NCBI GenBank assembly: GCA_002154345.1 | Contig: MUNB01000021.1 | Location: 31,029-95,028 of the forward strand | Direction of reading: 5' to 3' | DNA length: 64,000 nt | Source: Streptomyces griseus | Lineage (GTDB): Bacteria; Actinomycetota; Actinomycetes; Streptomycetales; Streptomycetaceae | Translations under genes and position numbers: made by a program | In this document: positions 53,753 through 63,923 of the stretch, in pieces | How the letters are laid out: every line of letters starts with the position of its first letter | How positions within the stretch are numbered: position 1 is the stretch's first letter | Notes under the pieces: generated by a model | Databases searched by the model: none | Told to the model about the DNA's origin: nothing | What the model saw: only the letters and a program-made list of their open reading frames with translations

Positions 53753-54031
53753 GTCACCGTTCGGGCGGCGGTGACGTTGTCACCAGTGGGTTCGTGCCCG
53801 GTGCTCTCCCCGACGCGCCCGGACCGCGCATTCCGGTCCGGACCGGACCGTAAGCGGCCGATGGAGTTCCGCCGAGCGGCGGGAGAGTGCTGTTCACCCC
53901 GGGTTCGTGTGGACGATGCCCCGGGGTGACAACCTCCCCGTGCCGGACCGCCGAGGTCCGGATCCGACGGGCCGGCCGGCCCGTCCCGGGCGGTTCGCCC
54001 GACGGGTCACACGACGGTCCAGGAGTACGAC

Positions 54032-54229
54032 ATGGAGAGCGTCTCAGCAGTCTTCGCCGGTACGGCCCTGACCCTGTTCGGCGCCGCCCTCCTGATCTGG
54101 ACAGGGGCGCGAGCCCTGCATCGCGCGCCGGTGGCGCACGGTGTGAGCCCCGTCGCCTCCACCGCACTCACGACGCTCTTCGGCGTAGTTTTCCTCGGCC
54201 TCGGCGTGTGGTGCTTCACGCTCGTCTGA
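54032..54229 (+). CDS. Small two-pass membrane protein
   Basis: 65 aa with two hydrophobic segments (about 5-25 and 44-64) joined by a short basic loop (GARALHRAPVAHG). ATG at 54032 has AGGAG seven bases upstream, which is why I accept so short a gene. It stands between the repeat array and topA and points the same way as topA. Function unknown. Confidence 0.78.
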   Translation: MESVSAVFAGTALTLFGAALLIWTGARALHRAPVAHGVSPVASTALTTLFGVVFLGLGVWCFTLV

Positions 54230-54401
54230 TCCTCGCCTCCGGCCGGGCGAAGCCCGGGACGACAGGTCTTCCGAAGGTCACCGCGACCGCTTCCGAAAAG
54301 CCGCAGGCCGAAGCCCCGCACGGCGCGGACCCGGCGGTCCGGGCGGCAGGAATGGCGGAAGTCGGGTTACCGTTCGAGTGGCCGTTGCGGGCTTTTGCCG
54401 T

Positions 54402-54407
54402 TTGACA
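54402..54407 (+). promoter_or_regulatory. Possible -35 box upstream of topA
   Basis: A perfect TTGACA lies 104 bp before the topA start. The best -10 candidates in the following GC-rich stretch (TACCGT, TCACAC) are poorly spaced, so the promoter is tentative. Confidence 0.35.
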
Positions 54408-54510
54408 CGGGGGCGGGTTGTACCGTCACACTCCGCAGCGACAGCACCGCGGGCAGCGTCATGACGCTGCCCGGATGCCCACCGAGTGTCGACCGGAGAG
54501 AAGAGCGAAG

Positions 54511-57402
54511 TTGTCCCCGACCAGCGAGACCGCACAGGGCGGCCGCCGACTCGTCATCGTCGAGTCGCCTGCCAAGGCGAAGACGATCAAGGGCTATCTC
54601 GGCCCCGGATACGTGGTCGAGGCGAGCGTCGGGCACATCCGCGACCTCCCGAACGGCGCGGCCGAGGTCCCGGACGAGTACACCGGCGAGGTCCGCCGCC
54701 TCGGGGTGGACGTCGAACACGACTTCCAGCCCATCTATGTCGTCAACGCCGACAAGAAGGCCCAGGTCAGGAAGCTCAAGCAGCTGCTGGCCGAGTCCGA
54801 CGAACTCTTCCTCGCCACCGATGAGGACCGCGAGGGCGAAGCCATCGCGTGGCACCTCCAGGAAGTCCTGCGGCCCAAGGTCCCGGTCCACCGGATGGTC
54901 TTCCACGAGATCACCAAGGACGCGATCCGGGCCGCCGTCGCCAACCCGCGCGAGCTCAACCAGCGCATGGTCGACGCCCAGGAGACCCGCCGGATCCTCG
55001 ACCGCCTTTACGGCTACGAGGTCTCGCCGGTCCTGTGGAAGAAGGTCATGCCGAAGCTCTCGGCGGGCCGCGTCCAGTCCGTCGCCACCCGCCTCGTCGT
55101 CGAGCGGGAGCGCGAGCGCATCGCCTTCCGCTCCGCCGAGTACTGGGACCTGACCGGAAAGTTCGCCACCGGCCGCACCGGTGACGCCTCCGACCCCTCG
55201 AACCTCACCGCCCGCCTCAGCGCGGTCGACGGCCGCCGCATCGCCCAGGGCCGCGACTTCGGCCCCGACGGGCAGCTGAAGGCCGGTTCCGCCCAGACCC
55301 TGCACCTGGACGAGACGAACGCCCGCGCGCTCGCCGCCGCGCTCGCCGACTCCTCCTTCGCGGTCCGGTCCGTCGAGTCGAAGCCGTACCGCCGCTCCCC
55401 GTACGCCCCCTTCCGGACCACGACCCTCCAGCAGGAGGCGAGCCGCAAGCTGGGCTTCGGGGCCAAGGCGACCATGCAGGTGGCGCAGAAGCTGTACGAG
55501 AACGGCTTCATCACCTATATGCGTACGGACTCCACGACCCTCTCGGACACCGCGGTCTCCGCGGCCCGTGCCCAGGTCACGCAGTTGTACGGGGCGAGCT
55601 ACCTCCCCGACAAGCCGCGTACGTACGCCGGCAAGGTCAAGAACGCGCAGGAGGCGCACGAGGCGATCCGCCCCTCCGGCGACCGCTTCCGTACCCCCGC
55701 CGAGACCGGACTCACCGGCGACCAGTTCCGGCTCTACGAGCTGATCTGGAAGCGGACCGTCGCCTCCCAGATGAAGGACGCGACCGGTAACTCGGTCACC
55801 GTCAAGATCGGCGGCCGCGCGAGCGACGGCCGCGACGCCGAGTTCTCCGCCTCCGGCAAGACGATCACCTTCCACGGCTTCATGAAGGCGTACGTCGAGG
55901 GCGCCGACGACCCGAACGCCGAGCTGGACGACCGCGAGCGCCGGCTGCCGCAGGTGGCCGAGGGCGACGCGCTGTCCGCCGACGAGATCACGGTCGACGG
56001 GCACGCCACCAAGCCCCCGGCCCGCTACACCGAGGCCTCGCTGGTCAAGGAGCTGGAAGAGCGCGAGATCGGCCGCCCCTCCACGTACGCCTCGATCATC
56101 GGGACCATCCTGGACCGCGGTTACGTCTTCAAGAAGGGCACGGCACTTGTCCCGTCCTTCCTGTCCTTCGCCGTGGTCAACCTGCTGGAGAAGCACTTCG
56201 GCCGGCTGGTCGACTACGACTTCACCGCCCGCATGGAGGACGACCTCGACCGCATCTCGCGGGGCGAGGCCCAGTCCGTGCCGTGGCTCAAGCGCTTCTA
56301 CTTCGGCGCCGACTCCGATGACGACACCGCAGGAGCCGGATCGGCCTCCGACGCGGGCAACGGCGACGGCGACCACCTCGGCGGTCTGAAGGCACTGGTC
56401 ACCGACCTCGGCGCGATCGACGCCCGGGAGATCTCCTCCTTCCCGGTCGGCAACGACATCAAGCTCCGCGTCGGCCGCTACGGCCCGTACATCGAGCGGG
56501 GCGAGAAGGACGCCGAGGGCCACCAGCGCGCCGATGTGCCCGAGGACCTCGCGCCCGACGAGCTGACCGTCGAGCTGGCCGAGGAGCTGCTGGCCAAGCC
56601 CAGCGGCGACTTCGAGCTGGGCGCGGACCCGGTGACCGGCAACCAGATCATCGCCAAGGACGGCCGCTACGGCCCGTACGTCACCGAGGTGCTGCCCGAG
56701 GGGACGCCGAAGACCGGCAAGAACGCGGTGAAGCCGCGGACCGCCTCGCTCTTCAAGACCATGTCCCTGGACACGGTCACCCTCGCCGACGCCCTCAAGC
56801 TGATGTCGCTGCCGCGCGTCGTCGGCGAGGACGCCGAGGGCGTCGAGATCACCGCGCAGAACGGCCGCTACGGCCCGTATCTGAAGAAGGGCACCGACTC
56901 CCGGTCGCTGACCTCCGAGGACCAGCTCTTCGACATCACCCTCGAAGAGGCCCTCGCGATCTACGCCCAGCCCAAGCAGCGCGGCCGGGCCGCGGCCAAG
57001 CCGCCGCTGAAGGAGCTGGGCACCGACCCGGTCAGCGGTGCGCCGGTCGTGGTGAAGGACGGCCGCTTCGGCGCGTACGTCACCGACGGCGAGACCAACG
57101 CGACGCTGCGGACCGGCGACAGCGTCGAGGAGATCACGCCGGAGCGCGGCTACGAGCTGCTCGCCGAGAAGCGCGCCAAGGGGCCCGCCAAGAAGAAGAC
57201 GGCCAAGAAGGCCCCCGCGAAGAAGGCGACGGCCAAGAAGACGGCCGCCAAGAAGACGACGGCCACCAAGACCACGGCCGCCAAGAAGACCGCGGCGAAG
57301 AAGACGACGACGGCCAAGAAGGCGACGGCCACGAAGACGGCCGCCAAGAAGACGACGGCTACGAAGAAGACGGCCTCGGCCTCCGCCCCGTCGGACGACT
57401 GA
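54511..57402 (+). CDS. topA: DNA topoisomerase I with Lys-rich tail
   Basis: 963-aa type IA topoisomerase that relaxes negative supercoils. The TOPRIM domain has VIVESPAKAKTI and DEDREGEAIAWH. The active tyrosine lies in ENGFITYMRTDS. C-terminal repeats contain NGRYGPYLKKG-type units. The tail (about 889-963) is a Lys/Ala/Thr-rich run (repeated AAKKTT units) typical of Streptomyces TopA, which raises processivity. TTG at 54511 gives MSPTSETAQGG, the conserved start, with GGAGAGAAGAG upstream. Confidence 0.95.
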   Translation: MSPTSETAQGGRRLVIVESPAKAKTIKGYLGPGYVVEASVGHIRDLPNGAAEVPDEYTGEVRRLGVDVEHDFQPIYVVNADKKAQVRKLKQLLAESDELFLATDEDREGEAIAWHLQEVLRPKVPVHRMVFHEITKDAIRAAVANPRELNQRMVDAQETRRILDRLYGYEVSPVLWKKVMPKLSAGRVQSVATRLVVERERERIAFRSAEYWDLTGKFATGRTGDASDPSNLTARLSAVDGRRIAQGRDFGPDGQLKAGSAQTLHLDETNARALAAALADSSFAVRSVESKPYRRSPYAPFRTTTLQQEASRKLGFGAKATMQVAQKLYENGFITYMRTDSTTLSDTAVSAARAQVTQLYGASYLPDKPRTYAGKVKNAQEAHEAIRPSGDRFRTPAETGLTGDQFRLYELIWKRTVASQMKDATGNSVTVKIGGRASDGRDAEFSASGKTITFHGFMKAYVEGADDPNAELDDRERRLPQVAEGDALSADEITVDGHATKPPARYTEASLVKELEEREIGRPSTYASIIGTILDRGYVFKKGTALVPSFLSFAVVNLLEKHFGRLVDYDFTARMEDDLDRISRGEAQSVPWLKRFYFGADSDDDTAGAGSASDAGNGDGDHLGGLKALVTDLGAIDAREISSFPVGNDIKLRVGRYGPYIERGEKDAEGHQRADVPEDLAPDELTVELAEELLAKPSGDFELGADPVTGNQIIAKDGRYGPYVTEVLPEGTPKTGKNAVKPRTASLFKTMSLDTVTLADALKLMSLPRVVGEDAEGVEITAQNGRYGPYLKKGTDSRSLTSEDQLFDITLEEALAIYAQPKQRGRAAAKPPLKELGTDPVSGAPVVVKDGRFGAYVTDGETNATLRTGDSVEEITPERGYELLAEKRAKGPAKKKTAKKAPAKKATAKKTAAKKTTATKTTAAKKTAAKKTTTAKKATATKTAAKKTTATKKTASASAPSDD

Positions 57403-57450
57403 CGCCGCTCCGAGCAGGACGACCGACGGCCGCACCGAGCGGACAGCACC

Positions 57451-57491
57451 CCGCCCGGCGCCCGGATCCGCGTGATCCGGGCGCCGGGCGG
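57451..57491 (+). terminator. 18-bp perfect hairpin after topA
   Basis: Arms 57451-57468 and 57474-57491 are exact inverted complements around a 5-nt loop (CGCGT). It lies 49 bp after the topA stop, with no T-run. It is the likely topA terminator. Confidence 0.8.
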
Positions 57492-57591
57492 CGGTGCGTC
57501 AAGGGTCCGCGGGCGCCATGGCCGAAACTGTCTGCGTCCATATGTTCGGACGGGCCGACAGTCACCGCACCGCTGCCGATAGGCTGGGCGG

Positions 57592-60500
57592 ATGACGCGA
57601 GCCGAGCAGCCAACGGTCGTGAGCCCCACCTCCGACACACTTGCCGCAGACTCACGCGAGCGCGCCGTACGGGCCCTGTTGCGCATTCCCCCGCTGAAGC
57701 GGTTGTGGAGTGCCCAGCTCGTCGGCGGTATCGGCGATGCACTCGCCCTTCTCGTGCTGGTGCTGCTGTCGCTGCAAGCGGCGGTCCTTGAGGGCTCATT
57801 CGGCACCGGATACCGCGGGGCGGCCTTCGCCGTCGCCGCCGTCTTCGGTGCCCGGATCCTTTCCACCCTGTTCTTCGGAGCCGTACTCCTGGGGCCCCTG
57901 ACGTCCCTCACGGGGCCCGGCGGAAAGCTGGACCGGCGATGGCTGATGATCGGGGTGGACGGGCTGCGCCTGGCGCTGCTGGTCGTCGCCCCGCTGTGGA
58001 TCGACTGGACGCCCGACAAGGCGCTCATGATGATCCTCATCACCGTCTTCGTGACCGGCGCCGGTGAGCGCCTGTGGGCTGTGGCCAAGGACAGTGCCGC
58101 CCCGGCGCTGCTGCCCGCTCCGCCCCTCGAAGGCGCGGCCGTACGCCCCCTGCCCGACCACCACGACGCCCTGCGCCGTCTGTCGCTCCGCACCAACTTC
58201 CTCGCCGTGCCCGCCGCCGCGGTGGTCCTGCTGGCCGCCACACTGGTCGGCAACCTCCTCGGATCGGGCCTGGAGTGGTTCTCCTTCCACCAGGCGGCCC
58301 TGGGGTCCTACGTCGCGGCCGGACTCTTCTCCGCCTCCATCTCCACCCTGTACTTCCTTCAGTTCCCGGCCACCCAGACGCCCCGGCCGCGCTCCCCGCT
58401 GGAAGGCCTGCGCCGCCCCGCCACCGGCAACGGCCCGGACAAGGGCCGCACCGGCGCGGTGCCGCTGCTCGTCGCGGTCTGCGCGGCCGTCGCCGGAGTC
58501 GTCGCCGCGGCCGCGGCCGTCTCCGTCCTGCACGCCTACGACCTCGGCGGCGGGCCGGCCACCTTCGCGCTGCTGATCCTCGGACTGACCGGCGGCACCG
58601 CCCTCGGCATCCGTACGGCACGCCACGTACTGCCCACCCTGTCGCGCCGCCGCCTGCTGGCGCTGGCCACCGCCGTCACGGGCCTCGCGCTCCTCGCGCT
58701 CGGTCTGGTGCCGGACACCGCGACCGGGATCGCCATCGCGCTGCTCGCCGGTTACACCGCCGGGGTCGCCGCCAACACCGGGCACACCCTGATCGACCAG
58801 GAGACCGAGGCGTTCCGGCAGGCCCGGACCACCGAGCACCTCCAGGCCGTCGTCCGGGTGCTCGTGGCGCTCGGCGCGGTCGCCGGTCCGCTGCTGGCCG
58901 CCGCGATCGGCCGGCACCGCCTGGTCGCCGGTGACTTCGTCTTCGCCCACGGCGGGGCCGCCTACACCCTGATGCTGCTCGGCGCGCTGCTGCTGCCCGT
59001 GGCCGCCGTCGTCCTCGCCAAGACGGACGACCGGGCGGGTGTGCCGCTGCGCCGGGACCTGCGCGAGGCGCTGCGCGGCGACGAACCGGCCGTCGCGCCC
59101 GCGGCCACCGGCTTCTTCCTCGCCCTGGAGGGCGGCGACGGAGCGGGCAAGTCCACCCAGGTCGAGGCGCTCGCCGAATGGATCCGGGCCAAGGGCCACG
59201 AGGTCGTCGTGACCCGCGAGCCCGGGGCCACCCCGATCGGCAAGCGGCTGCGGTCGATCCTGCTGGACGTGTCCTCCGCCGGTCTCTCCAACCGGGCCGA
59301 GGCCCTGCTGTACGCCGCCGACCGCGCCGAGCACGTCGACTCCGTCGTCCGCCCGGCGCTGGAGCGCGGCGCGATCGTCATCTCCGACCGTTACATCGAC
59401 TCGTCCGTCGCCTACCAGGGCGCGGGCCGCGACCTGGCCCCGACCGAGATCGCCCGGATCTCGCGGTGGGCGACGAGTGGCCTCGTACCGCATCTGACGG
59501 TGCTGCTGGACGTCGACCCGGCGACCGCGCGGGAGCGGTTCACGGAGGCGCCGGACCGGCTGGAGTCGGAGCCGGCGGAGTTCCACGAGCGGGTGCGGTC
59601 CGGGTTCCTGACCCTGGCCGCCGCCGACCCGACGCGCTATCTGGTGGTGGACGCCGGCCAGGAGCCGGAGTCGATCACCACGGTCGTACGGCACCGGCTC
59701 GACCAGCTCCTTCCGCTCTCCGAGGCCGAGATCGAGGCCATCGAGGAGGCCCGCCGCAAGGCCGAGGAGGAAGCCCGGCGCAAGGCGGAGGAAGAGGCCG
59801 CCCGCAAGGCCGAGGAGGAGCGCCTGGAGAAGGAACGCCAGGAACAGCTCGCCCGGCTGCGCGCCGAGGAGGAGGAGCGCAAGCAGCGCGAGCTGGAGGA
59901 GGCCCGCCGCCGCGAGGCCGAACGCCAGGCGGAGGAGGCCCGGCAGCGTGCCGAGGAGGCCCGCCGCCGCGCCGAGGAGGACCGGCTCCGGCTGGAGGCC
60001 GAGGAGCGGGTCCGCGAGGCCGAGCAGGAACGTCTGCGCAAGCAGGCCGAGGAGGAGGCCCGGCAGCGCAAGGAGGCCGAGGCCCAGCGGCTGGAGAAGC
60101 AGCGCAAGGCCGAGGAGGCCCTGCTGCGCGCGGAGGAGGCCCGCCGCCGGGCGGAGGCCGAGGCCGCCGCCCGTACGGAGGCGGCGCGGGCCGAGGCCGA
60201 GCGGGTATCGCGTACGTCCGGTACGGAGACGTCCTCGCGCTCCGAAGGCGCGTCGGGTCCGACGGTGCCGGAGAACGAGCTCACGGTGCCCACCCCGATC
60301 GTGAACCCGAACGAGATCACGCAGCCGGTCCCGGCGGCGCGCCCGGAGGACGACCGTTCCTCCGGATCCGGTACGGGCACGGGCACGGGCTCTCGTTCCG
60401 GCTACGGCTCCGGGGCTGTGACCGGTGGTGCTTCCGGGGACGACGAGACGGCGATGCTGCCGCGCTTCACGGACCAGCGGCCGGCCGACCCCCGGCAGGC

Positions 60501-60822
60501 CCGGGACGCGGACGAGACGGCCGTGCTGCCGCCCGTGCCCGCCGACCAGCCCTCCGACCGGGTGCCCCAGGGCTTCTTCCGGGACGAGAGCCAGGGGGCC
60601 GCGCCCGCGGAGAGCGAGAACGAGCGCACCCGCGAGCTGCCGCAGGTCGAGGACCCGAACGCCGGGGCGACGCCCGACCGGAAGCAGAGCCGCCGCAAGC
60701 GACCCCGCCCGGACTGGGCGGAGGAGACCCCGCTGGACGATCTGCCGACCCTGGCGGACGAACTGCTCGGCGGCCAGGACGACGAGGGCCCCGGGGGCCG
60801 GGGGCGTCGCCCGCGCGGCTGA
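57592..60822 (+). CDS. tmk: MFS-like membrane domain fused to thymidylate kinase and coiled coil
   Basis: 1076 aa in three parts. Residues 1-490 contain about ten hydrophobic segments of MFS type. Residues 505-715 are dTMP kinase: P-loop EGGDGAGKST, REPGATPIG and DRYIDSSVAYQG. It makes dTDP from dTMP for DNA synthesis. Residues 718-875 are a charged Glu/Arg/Lys coiled coil, and the rest is an acidic, probably disordered tail with a basic RKQSRRKRPRP patch. The start ATG 57592 has only a weak ribosome binding site. This fusion is usual in Streptomyces; the membrane part's role is unknown. Confidence 0.93.
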   Translation: MTRAEQPTVVSPTSDTLAADSRERAVRALLRIPPLKRLWSAQLVGGIGDALALLVLVLLSLQAAVLEGSFGTGYRGAAFAVAAVFGARILSTLFFGAVLLGPLTSLTGPGGKLDRRWLMIGVDGLRLALLVVAPLWIDWTPDKALMMILITVFVTGAGERLWAVAKDSAAPALLPAPPLEGAAVRPLPDHHDALRRLSLRTNFLAVPAAAVVLLAATLVGNLLGSGLEWFSFHQAALGSYVAAGLFSASISTLYFLQFPATQTPRPRSPLEGLRRPATGNGPDKGRTGAVPLLVAVCAAVAGVVAAAAAVSVLHAYDLGGGPATFALLILGLTGGTALGIRTARHVLPTLSRRRLLALATAVTGLALLALGLVPDTATGIAIALLAGYTAGVAANTGHTLIDQETEAFRQARTTEHLQAVVRVLVALGAVAGPLLAAAIGRHRLVAGDFVFAHGGAAYTLMLLGALLLPVAAVVLAKTDDRAGVPLRRDLREALRGDEPAVAPAATGFFLALEGGDGAGKSTQVEALAEWIRAKGHEVVVTREPGATPIGKRLRSILLDVSSAGLSNRAEALLYAADRAEHVDSVVRPALERGAIVISDRYIDSSVAYQGAGRDLAPTEIARISRWATSGLVPHLTVLLDVDPATARERFTEAPDRLESEPAEFHERVRSGFLTLAAADPTRYLVVDAGQEPESITTVVRHRLDQLLPLSEAEIEAIEEARRKAEEEARRKAEEEAARKAEEERLEKERQEQLARLRAEEEERKQRELEEARRREAERQAEEARQRAEEARRRAEEDRLRLEAEERVREAEQERLRKQAEEEARQRKEAEAQRLEKQRKAEEALLRAEEARRRAEAEAAARTEAARAEAERVSRTSGTETSSRSEGASGPTVPENELTVPTPIVNPNEITQPVPAARPEDDRSSGSGTGTGTGSRSGYGSGAVTGGASGDDETAMLPRFTDQRPADPRQARDADETAVLPPVPADQPSDRVPQGFFRDESQGAAPAESENERTRELPQVEDPNAGATPDRKQSRRKRPRPDWAEETPLDDLPTLADELLGGQDDEGPGGRGRRPRG

Positions 60823-60852
60823 CGTACCCGCCCCACCGCCGACGGTGAGGTC

Positions 60853-60888
60853 CCGGCCCGTCCGCCCCTCCGGGGGCGGGCGGGCCGG
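60853..60888 (+). terminator. Hairpin after tmk
   Basis: A 16-bp stem (60853-60868 with 60873-60888, one G-U pair) with loop TCCG lies 30 bp after the tmk stop. It is a probable terminator between tmk and the holB gene. Confidence 0.7.
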
Positions 60889-60989
60889 ACTGTCAGTGGC
60901 GTCCTCCACAATGGAGAGCGACCAATGGAGAGCGACGACGCACCGCGGTTCGCGGGCCGTGCACGACACCACCGGAAGGGCGGTGACCC

Positions 60990-62195
60990 ATGACCGTATG
61001 GGACGACCTGGTCGGACAGGACCGAGTGCAGGAACAGCTCGCCGCTGCCGCCCGGGACGCCGATGCGCTGGTCACCTCCGTGTCCGACGGCAAGCCGCTG
61101 GACCAGGGCTCGAAGATGACGCACGCCTGGCTGTTCACCGGACCGCCCGGTTCCGGCCGGTCCACGGCGGCGCGGGCCTTCGCCGCCGCGCTCCAGTGCA
61201 CCAGCCCGGACCGGGCGCTGGGCGGCGCACCCGGCTGCGGTTTCTGCGACGGCTGCCACACGAGCCTGATCGGTACGCACGCCGACGTCCAGGTCATCCG
61301 CACGGACCTGCTCTCCATCGGTGTGAAGGAGACCCGTGACCTGGTCCGGCGCGCCCAGCTCTCCCCGGCGGTCGGGCGGTGGCAGGTCATCGTCATGGAG
61401 GACGCCGACCGCCTCACCGAAGGCGCGGGCAATGTGCTGCTGAAGGCCGTCGAGGAGCCCGCGCCGCGCACGGTCTGGATGCTGTGCGCACCCTCGCTCG
61501 AAGACGTCCTGCCCACGATCCGTTCCCGCTGCCGGCACCTGACCCTGAGCACCCCGCCGGTGGAGGCCGTGGCCGACGTCCTGATCCGCCGCGACGGCAT
61601 CGACCCCGAGCGGGCGCACGCGGCGGCGCGGGCCACCCAGGGGCACATCGGCCGGGCCCGCCGCCTGGCCACGGACGAGCGGGCGCGGGCGCGGCGGGCG
61701 GCGGTGCTGAAGGTTCCGCTGCGGGTCGCCGATGTGGGCGGCTGTCTCAAGGCGGCCCAGGAGCTGATCGACACGGCCACCGACGACGCCAAGCAGATGG
61801 CGGAGGAGGTCGACGCCAAGGAGACCGAGGACCTCAAGGCGGCGCTCGGCGGGGTCGCCGGGGGCCGGATGCCGCGCGGTACGGCGGGGGCGATGAAGGA
61901 GCTGGAGGACAAGCAGAAGCGCCGCAAGACGCGTACGCAGCGCGACAGCCTGGACCTGGCGCTGACCGAGCTGACCGGGTTCTACCGCGATGTGCTGGCA
62001 CTCCAGCTCGGTTCGAAGCTGGCCATCGCCAATGCCGACGTGCAGGACTCCCTCGACCGGATCGCGGAGTCCTCGACGCCCGCGCAGACCCTGCGCAGGA
62101 TCGAGTCGGTGTTCGCCTGCCGGGAGGCGATGGACCGCAATGTGGCGCCGCTGCTCGCGGTGGAGGCGATGACGATGGCGCTGCGGGCGGGCTGA
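60990..62195 (+). CDS. holB: DNA polymerase III subunit delta-prime
   Basis: 401-aa AAA+ clamp-loader subunit. The N-terminal domain has GPPGSGRST (51-59, Lys replaced by Arg as often in delta-prime), the zinc module Cys70, Cys83, Cys86, Cys89 (CGFCDGC), and the sensor SRC in TIRSRCRHL. The C-terminal collar domain has a charged linker (KELEDKQKRRKTRTQRD). It loads the sliding clamp with gamma/tau and delta. The ATG at 60990 gives MTVWDDLVGQ, the family start. Confidence 0.95.
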   Translation: MTVWDDLVGQDRVQEQLAAAARDADALVTSVSDGKPLDQGSKMTHAWLFTGPPGSGRSTAARAFAAALQCTSPDRALGGAPGCGFCDGCHTSLIGTHADVQVIRTDLLSIGVKETRDLVRRAQLSPAVGRWQVIVMEDADRLTEGAGNVLLKAVEEPAPRTVWMLCAPSLEDVLPTIRSRCRHLTLSTPPVEAVADVLIRRDGIDPERAHAAARATQGHIGRARRLATDERARARRAAVLKVPLRVADVGGCLKAAQELIDTATDDAKQMAEEVDAKETEDLKAALGGVAGGRMPRGTAGAMKELEDKQKRRKTRTQRDSLDLALTELTGFYRDVLALQLGSKLAIANADVQDSLDRIAESSTPAQTLRRIESVFACREAMDRNVAPLLAVEAMTMALRAG

Positions 62196-62285
62196 GGACT
62201 CCGGCACGGCTGCCCCTGTTCAGTCCTGTTCACCCGAATGAGCAGGGAATCGGACGACTCGTCACCCGCCGGATACGCTCCCAGA

Positions 62286-63815
62286 ATGACTACCAGGCGG
62301 CTGCTCCGCACCTTCGCCATCGGGATCGGCACTGCCGGCCTGCTCATCTCCGGCTGCAGCGGCAGCGGCTCCTCGCCGAACGCCTCGGCCACCGGCACCG
62401 CCGCTCCCGAGGGATTGTCGTCGTACTACGCGCAGAAGCTGAGCTGGCGCGACTGCGGGGTGGAGGGCTTCGAGTGCACGACGATGAAGGCGCCGAAGGA
62501 CTACGACAAGCCGGATGACGGCGACATCGACCTCGCCGTCTCCCGCAAGAAGGCCACCGGACCGGGCAAGCGGATCGGTTCCCTCCTGGTGAATCCGGGC
62601 GGCCCGGGCGGCTCCGCGATCGGCTATCTCCAGGGATACGCGGCACTCGGCTATCCGGCCCAGGTGCGGGCCCGTTACGACATGGTGGCCATCGACCCGC
62701 GCGGCGTGGCCCGCAGCGAGCCCGTCGAGTGCCTCACGGGCCCGGAGATGGACGCCTACACCCAGGTCGACCAGACACCGGACGACGACGCGGAGGTCCA
62801 GAAGCTCTCCGCCGCCTTCGAGAAGTTCGCGGCGGGCTGCGAGAAGCGGAGCGGCGAGATCCTCCCGTACGTCTCCACCGTCGACACGGCCCGCGACATG
62901 GACGTCCTGCGGGCCCTGCTCGGCGACGAGAAGCTGCACTACGTCGGAGCGTCGTACGGGACCTTCCTGGGCGCCACGTACGCGGACCTCTTCCCGGAGC
63001 GGGCCGGCCGCCTCGTCCTGGACGGGGCGATGGACCCGTCCCTGAAGGCCATCGACATGAACCGCGACCAGACGGCCGGCTTCGAGGGGGCCTTCCAGTC
63101 CTTCGCCGCCGACTGCGTGAAGCAGCCGGACTGCCCGCTCGGCACCACGTCCACCGCCGACGCGGCGACCGCCCTCAAGCAGCTCTTCACGGACCTGGAC
63201 GCGAAGCCGATCCCGACCGGCGACGACCGTGAGCTGGGCGAGTCCCTGGCCACCACCGGGGTGATCGCCGCCATGTACGACGAGGCGGCCTGGCCGCAGC
63301 TCCGCGAGGCGCTGGCGGGCGCGCAGCGCAGCGACGGCTCCGGCCTCCTCTCACTGGCCGACAGCTACTACGAGCGCGAGCCGGACGGGAAGTACGCGAA
63401 CCTGATGTTCGCCAACGCCGCCGTGAACTGCCTCGACCTGCCGCCCGCCTTCGACGGCCCCGACGCGGTCGAGAAGGCGGTCCCGGACTTCGAGAAGGCC
63501 TCCCCGGTCTTCGGCCGCGGCTTCGCCTGGGCCTCCCTGAACTGCGCCTACTGGCCGACGAAGGCCACCGGCACCCCGCACCGCACCGAGGCGAAGGGCG
63601 CCGCCCCGATCGTCGTCGTCGGCACCACCCGCGACCCGGCCACCCCGTACAGGTGGTCCGAGTCCCTCGCCGAGCAGCTCTCCTCCGGCACCCTGCTCAC
63701 GTACGACGGCGACGGCCACACCGCGTACGGCCGGGGCAGCGACTGCATCGACACGGCGATCAACACGTATCTCCTGGAGGGCACCCCGCCCACCCACGGC
63801 AAGAAGTGCAGCTGA
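62286..63815 (+). CDS. Tripeptidyl-aminopeptidase-like lipoprotein (S33 alpha/beta hydrolase)
   Basis: 509 aa. Lipoprotein signal peptide (LLISGC, Cys24). The alpha/beta-hydrolase fold has the oxyanion region NPGGPGGS, nucleophile Ser223 in GASYGT and a C-terminal TAP-like domain with VVVGTTRDPATPY and the His in DGDGHTAYG. Such enzymes release tripeptides from secreted proteins outside the cell, as in the S. lividans Tap family. ATG at 62286 is chosen because it gives a complete signal peptide. A terminator follows. Confidence 0.92.
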   Translation: MTTRRLLRTFAIGIGTAGLLISGCSGSGSSPNASATGTAAPEGLSSYYAQKLSWRDCGVEGFECTTMKAPKDYDKPDDGDIDLAVSRKKATGPGKRIGSLLVNPGGPGGSAIGYLQGYAALGYPAQVRARYDMVAIDPRGVARSEPVECLTGPEMDAYTQVDQTPDDDAEVQKLSAAFEKFAAGCEKRSGEILPYVSTVDTARDMDVLRALLGDEKLHYVGASYGTFLGATYADLFPERAGRLVLDGAMDPSLKAIDMNRDQTAGFEGAFQSFAADCVKQPDCPLGTTSTADAATALKQLFTDLDAKPIPTGDDRELGESLATTGVIAAMYDEAAWPQLREALAGAQRSDGSGLLSLADSYYEREPDGKYANLMFANAAVNCLDLPPAFDGPDAVEKAVPDFEKASPVFGRGFAWASLNCAYWPTKATGTPHRTEAKGAAPIVVVGTTRDPATPYRWSESLAEQLSSGTLLTYDGDGHTAYGRGSDCIDTAINTYLLEGTPPTHGKKCS

Positions 63816-63839
63816 CCCACTCTGACCAGGACAAACGCC

Positions 63840-63871
63840 TCCGGGGGTGCCGTGTGCGGAGCACCCCCGGA
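63840..63871 (+). terminator. Hairpin between peptidase and tRNA genes
   Basis: An 11-bp perfect stem (63840-63850 with 63861-63871) and a 10-nt loop, 25 bp after the peptidase stop. It separates the peptidase transcript from the tRNA promoter. Confidence 0.8.
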
Positions 63872-63883
63872 AACTGTGTAGAC

Positions 63884-63911
63884 TTGGCTCCGCTGCTGAT
63901 CGCACCATAGT
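63884..63911 (+). promoter_or_regulatory. Probable tRNA promoter
   Basis: TTGGCT (63884-63889) and CATAGT (63906-63911) are separated by 16 bp, a reasonable match to a housekeeping promoter. The -10 box is 12 bp upstream of the tRNA. Confidence 0.6.
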
Positions 63912-63923
63912 GCGACAGGGCGC

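Noticed and set aside
54402-54440. A full sigma-70 promoter for topA
   Set aside because: The -35 box is perfect but no -10 box lies at 16-18 bp, so only the -35 is reported, tentatively.
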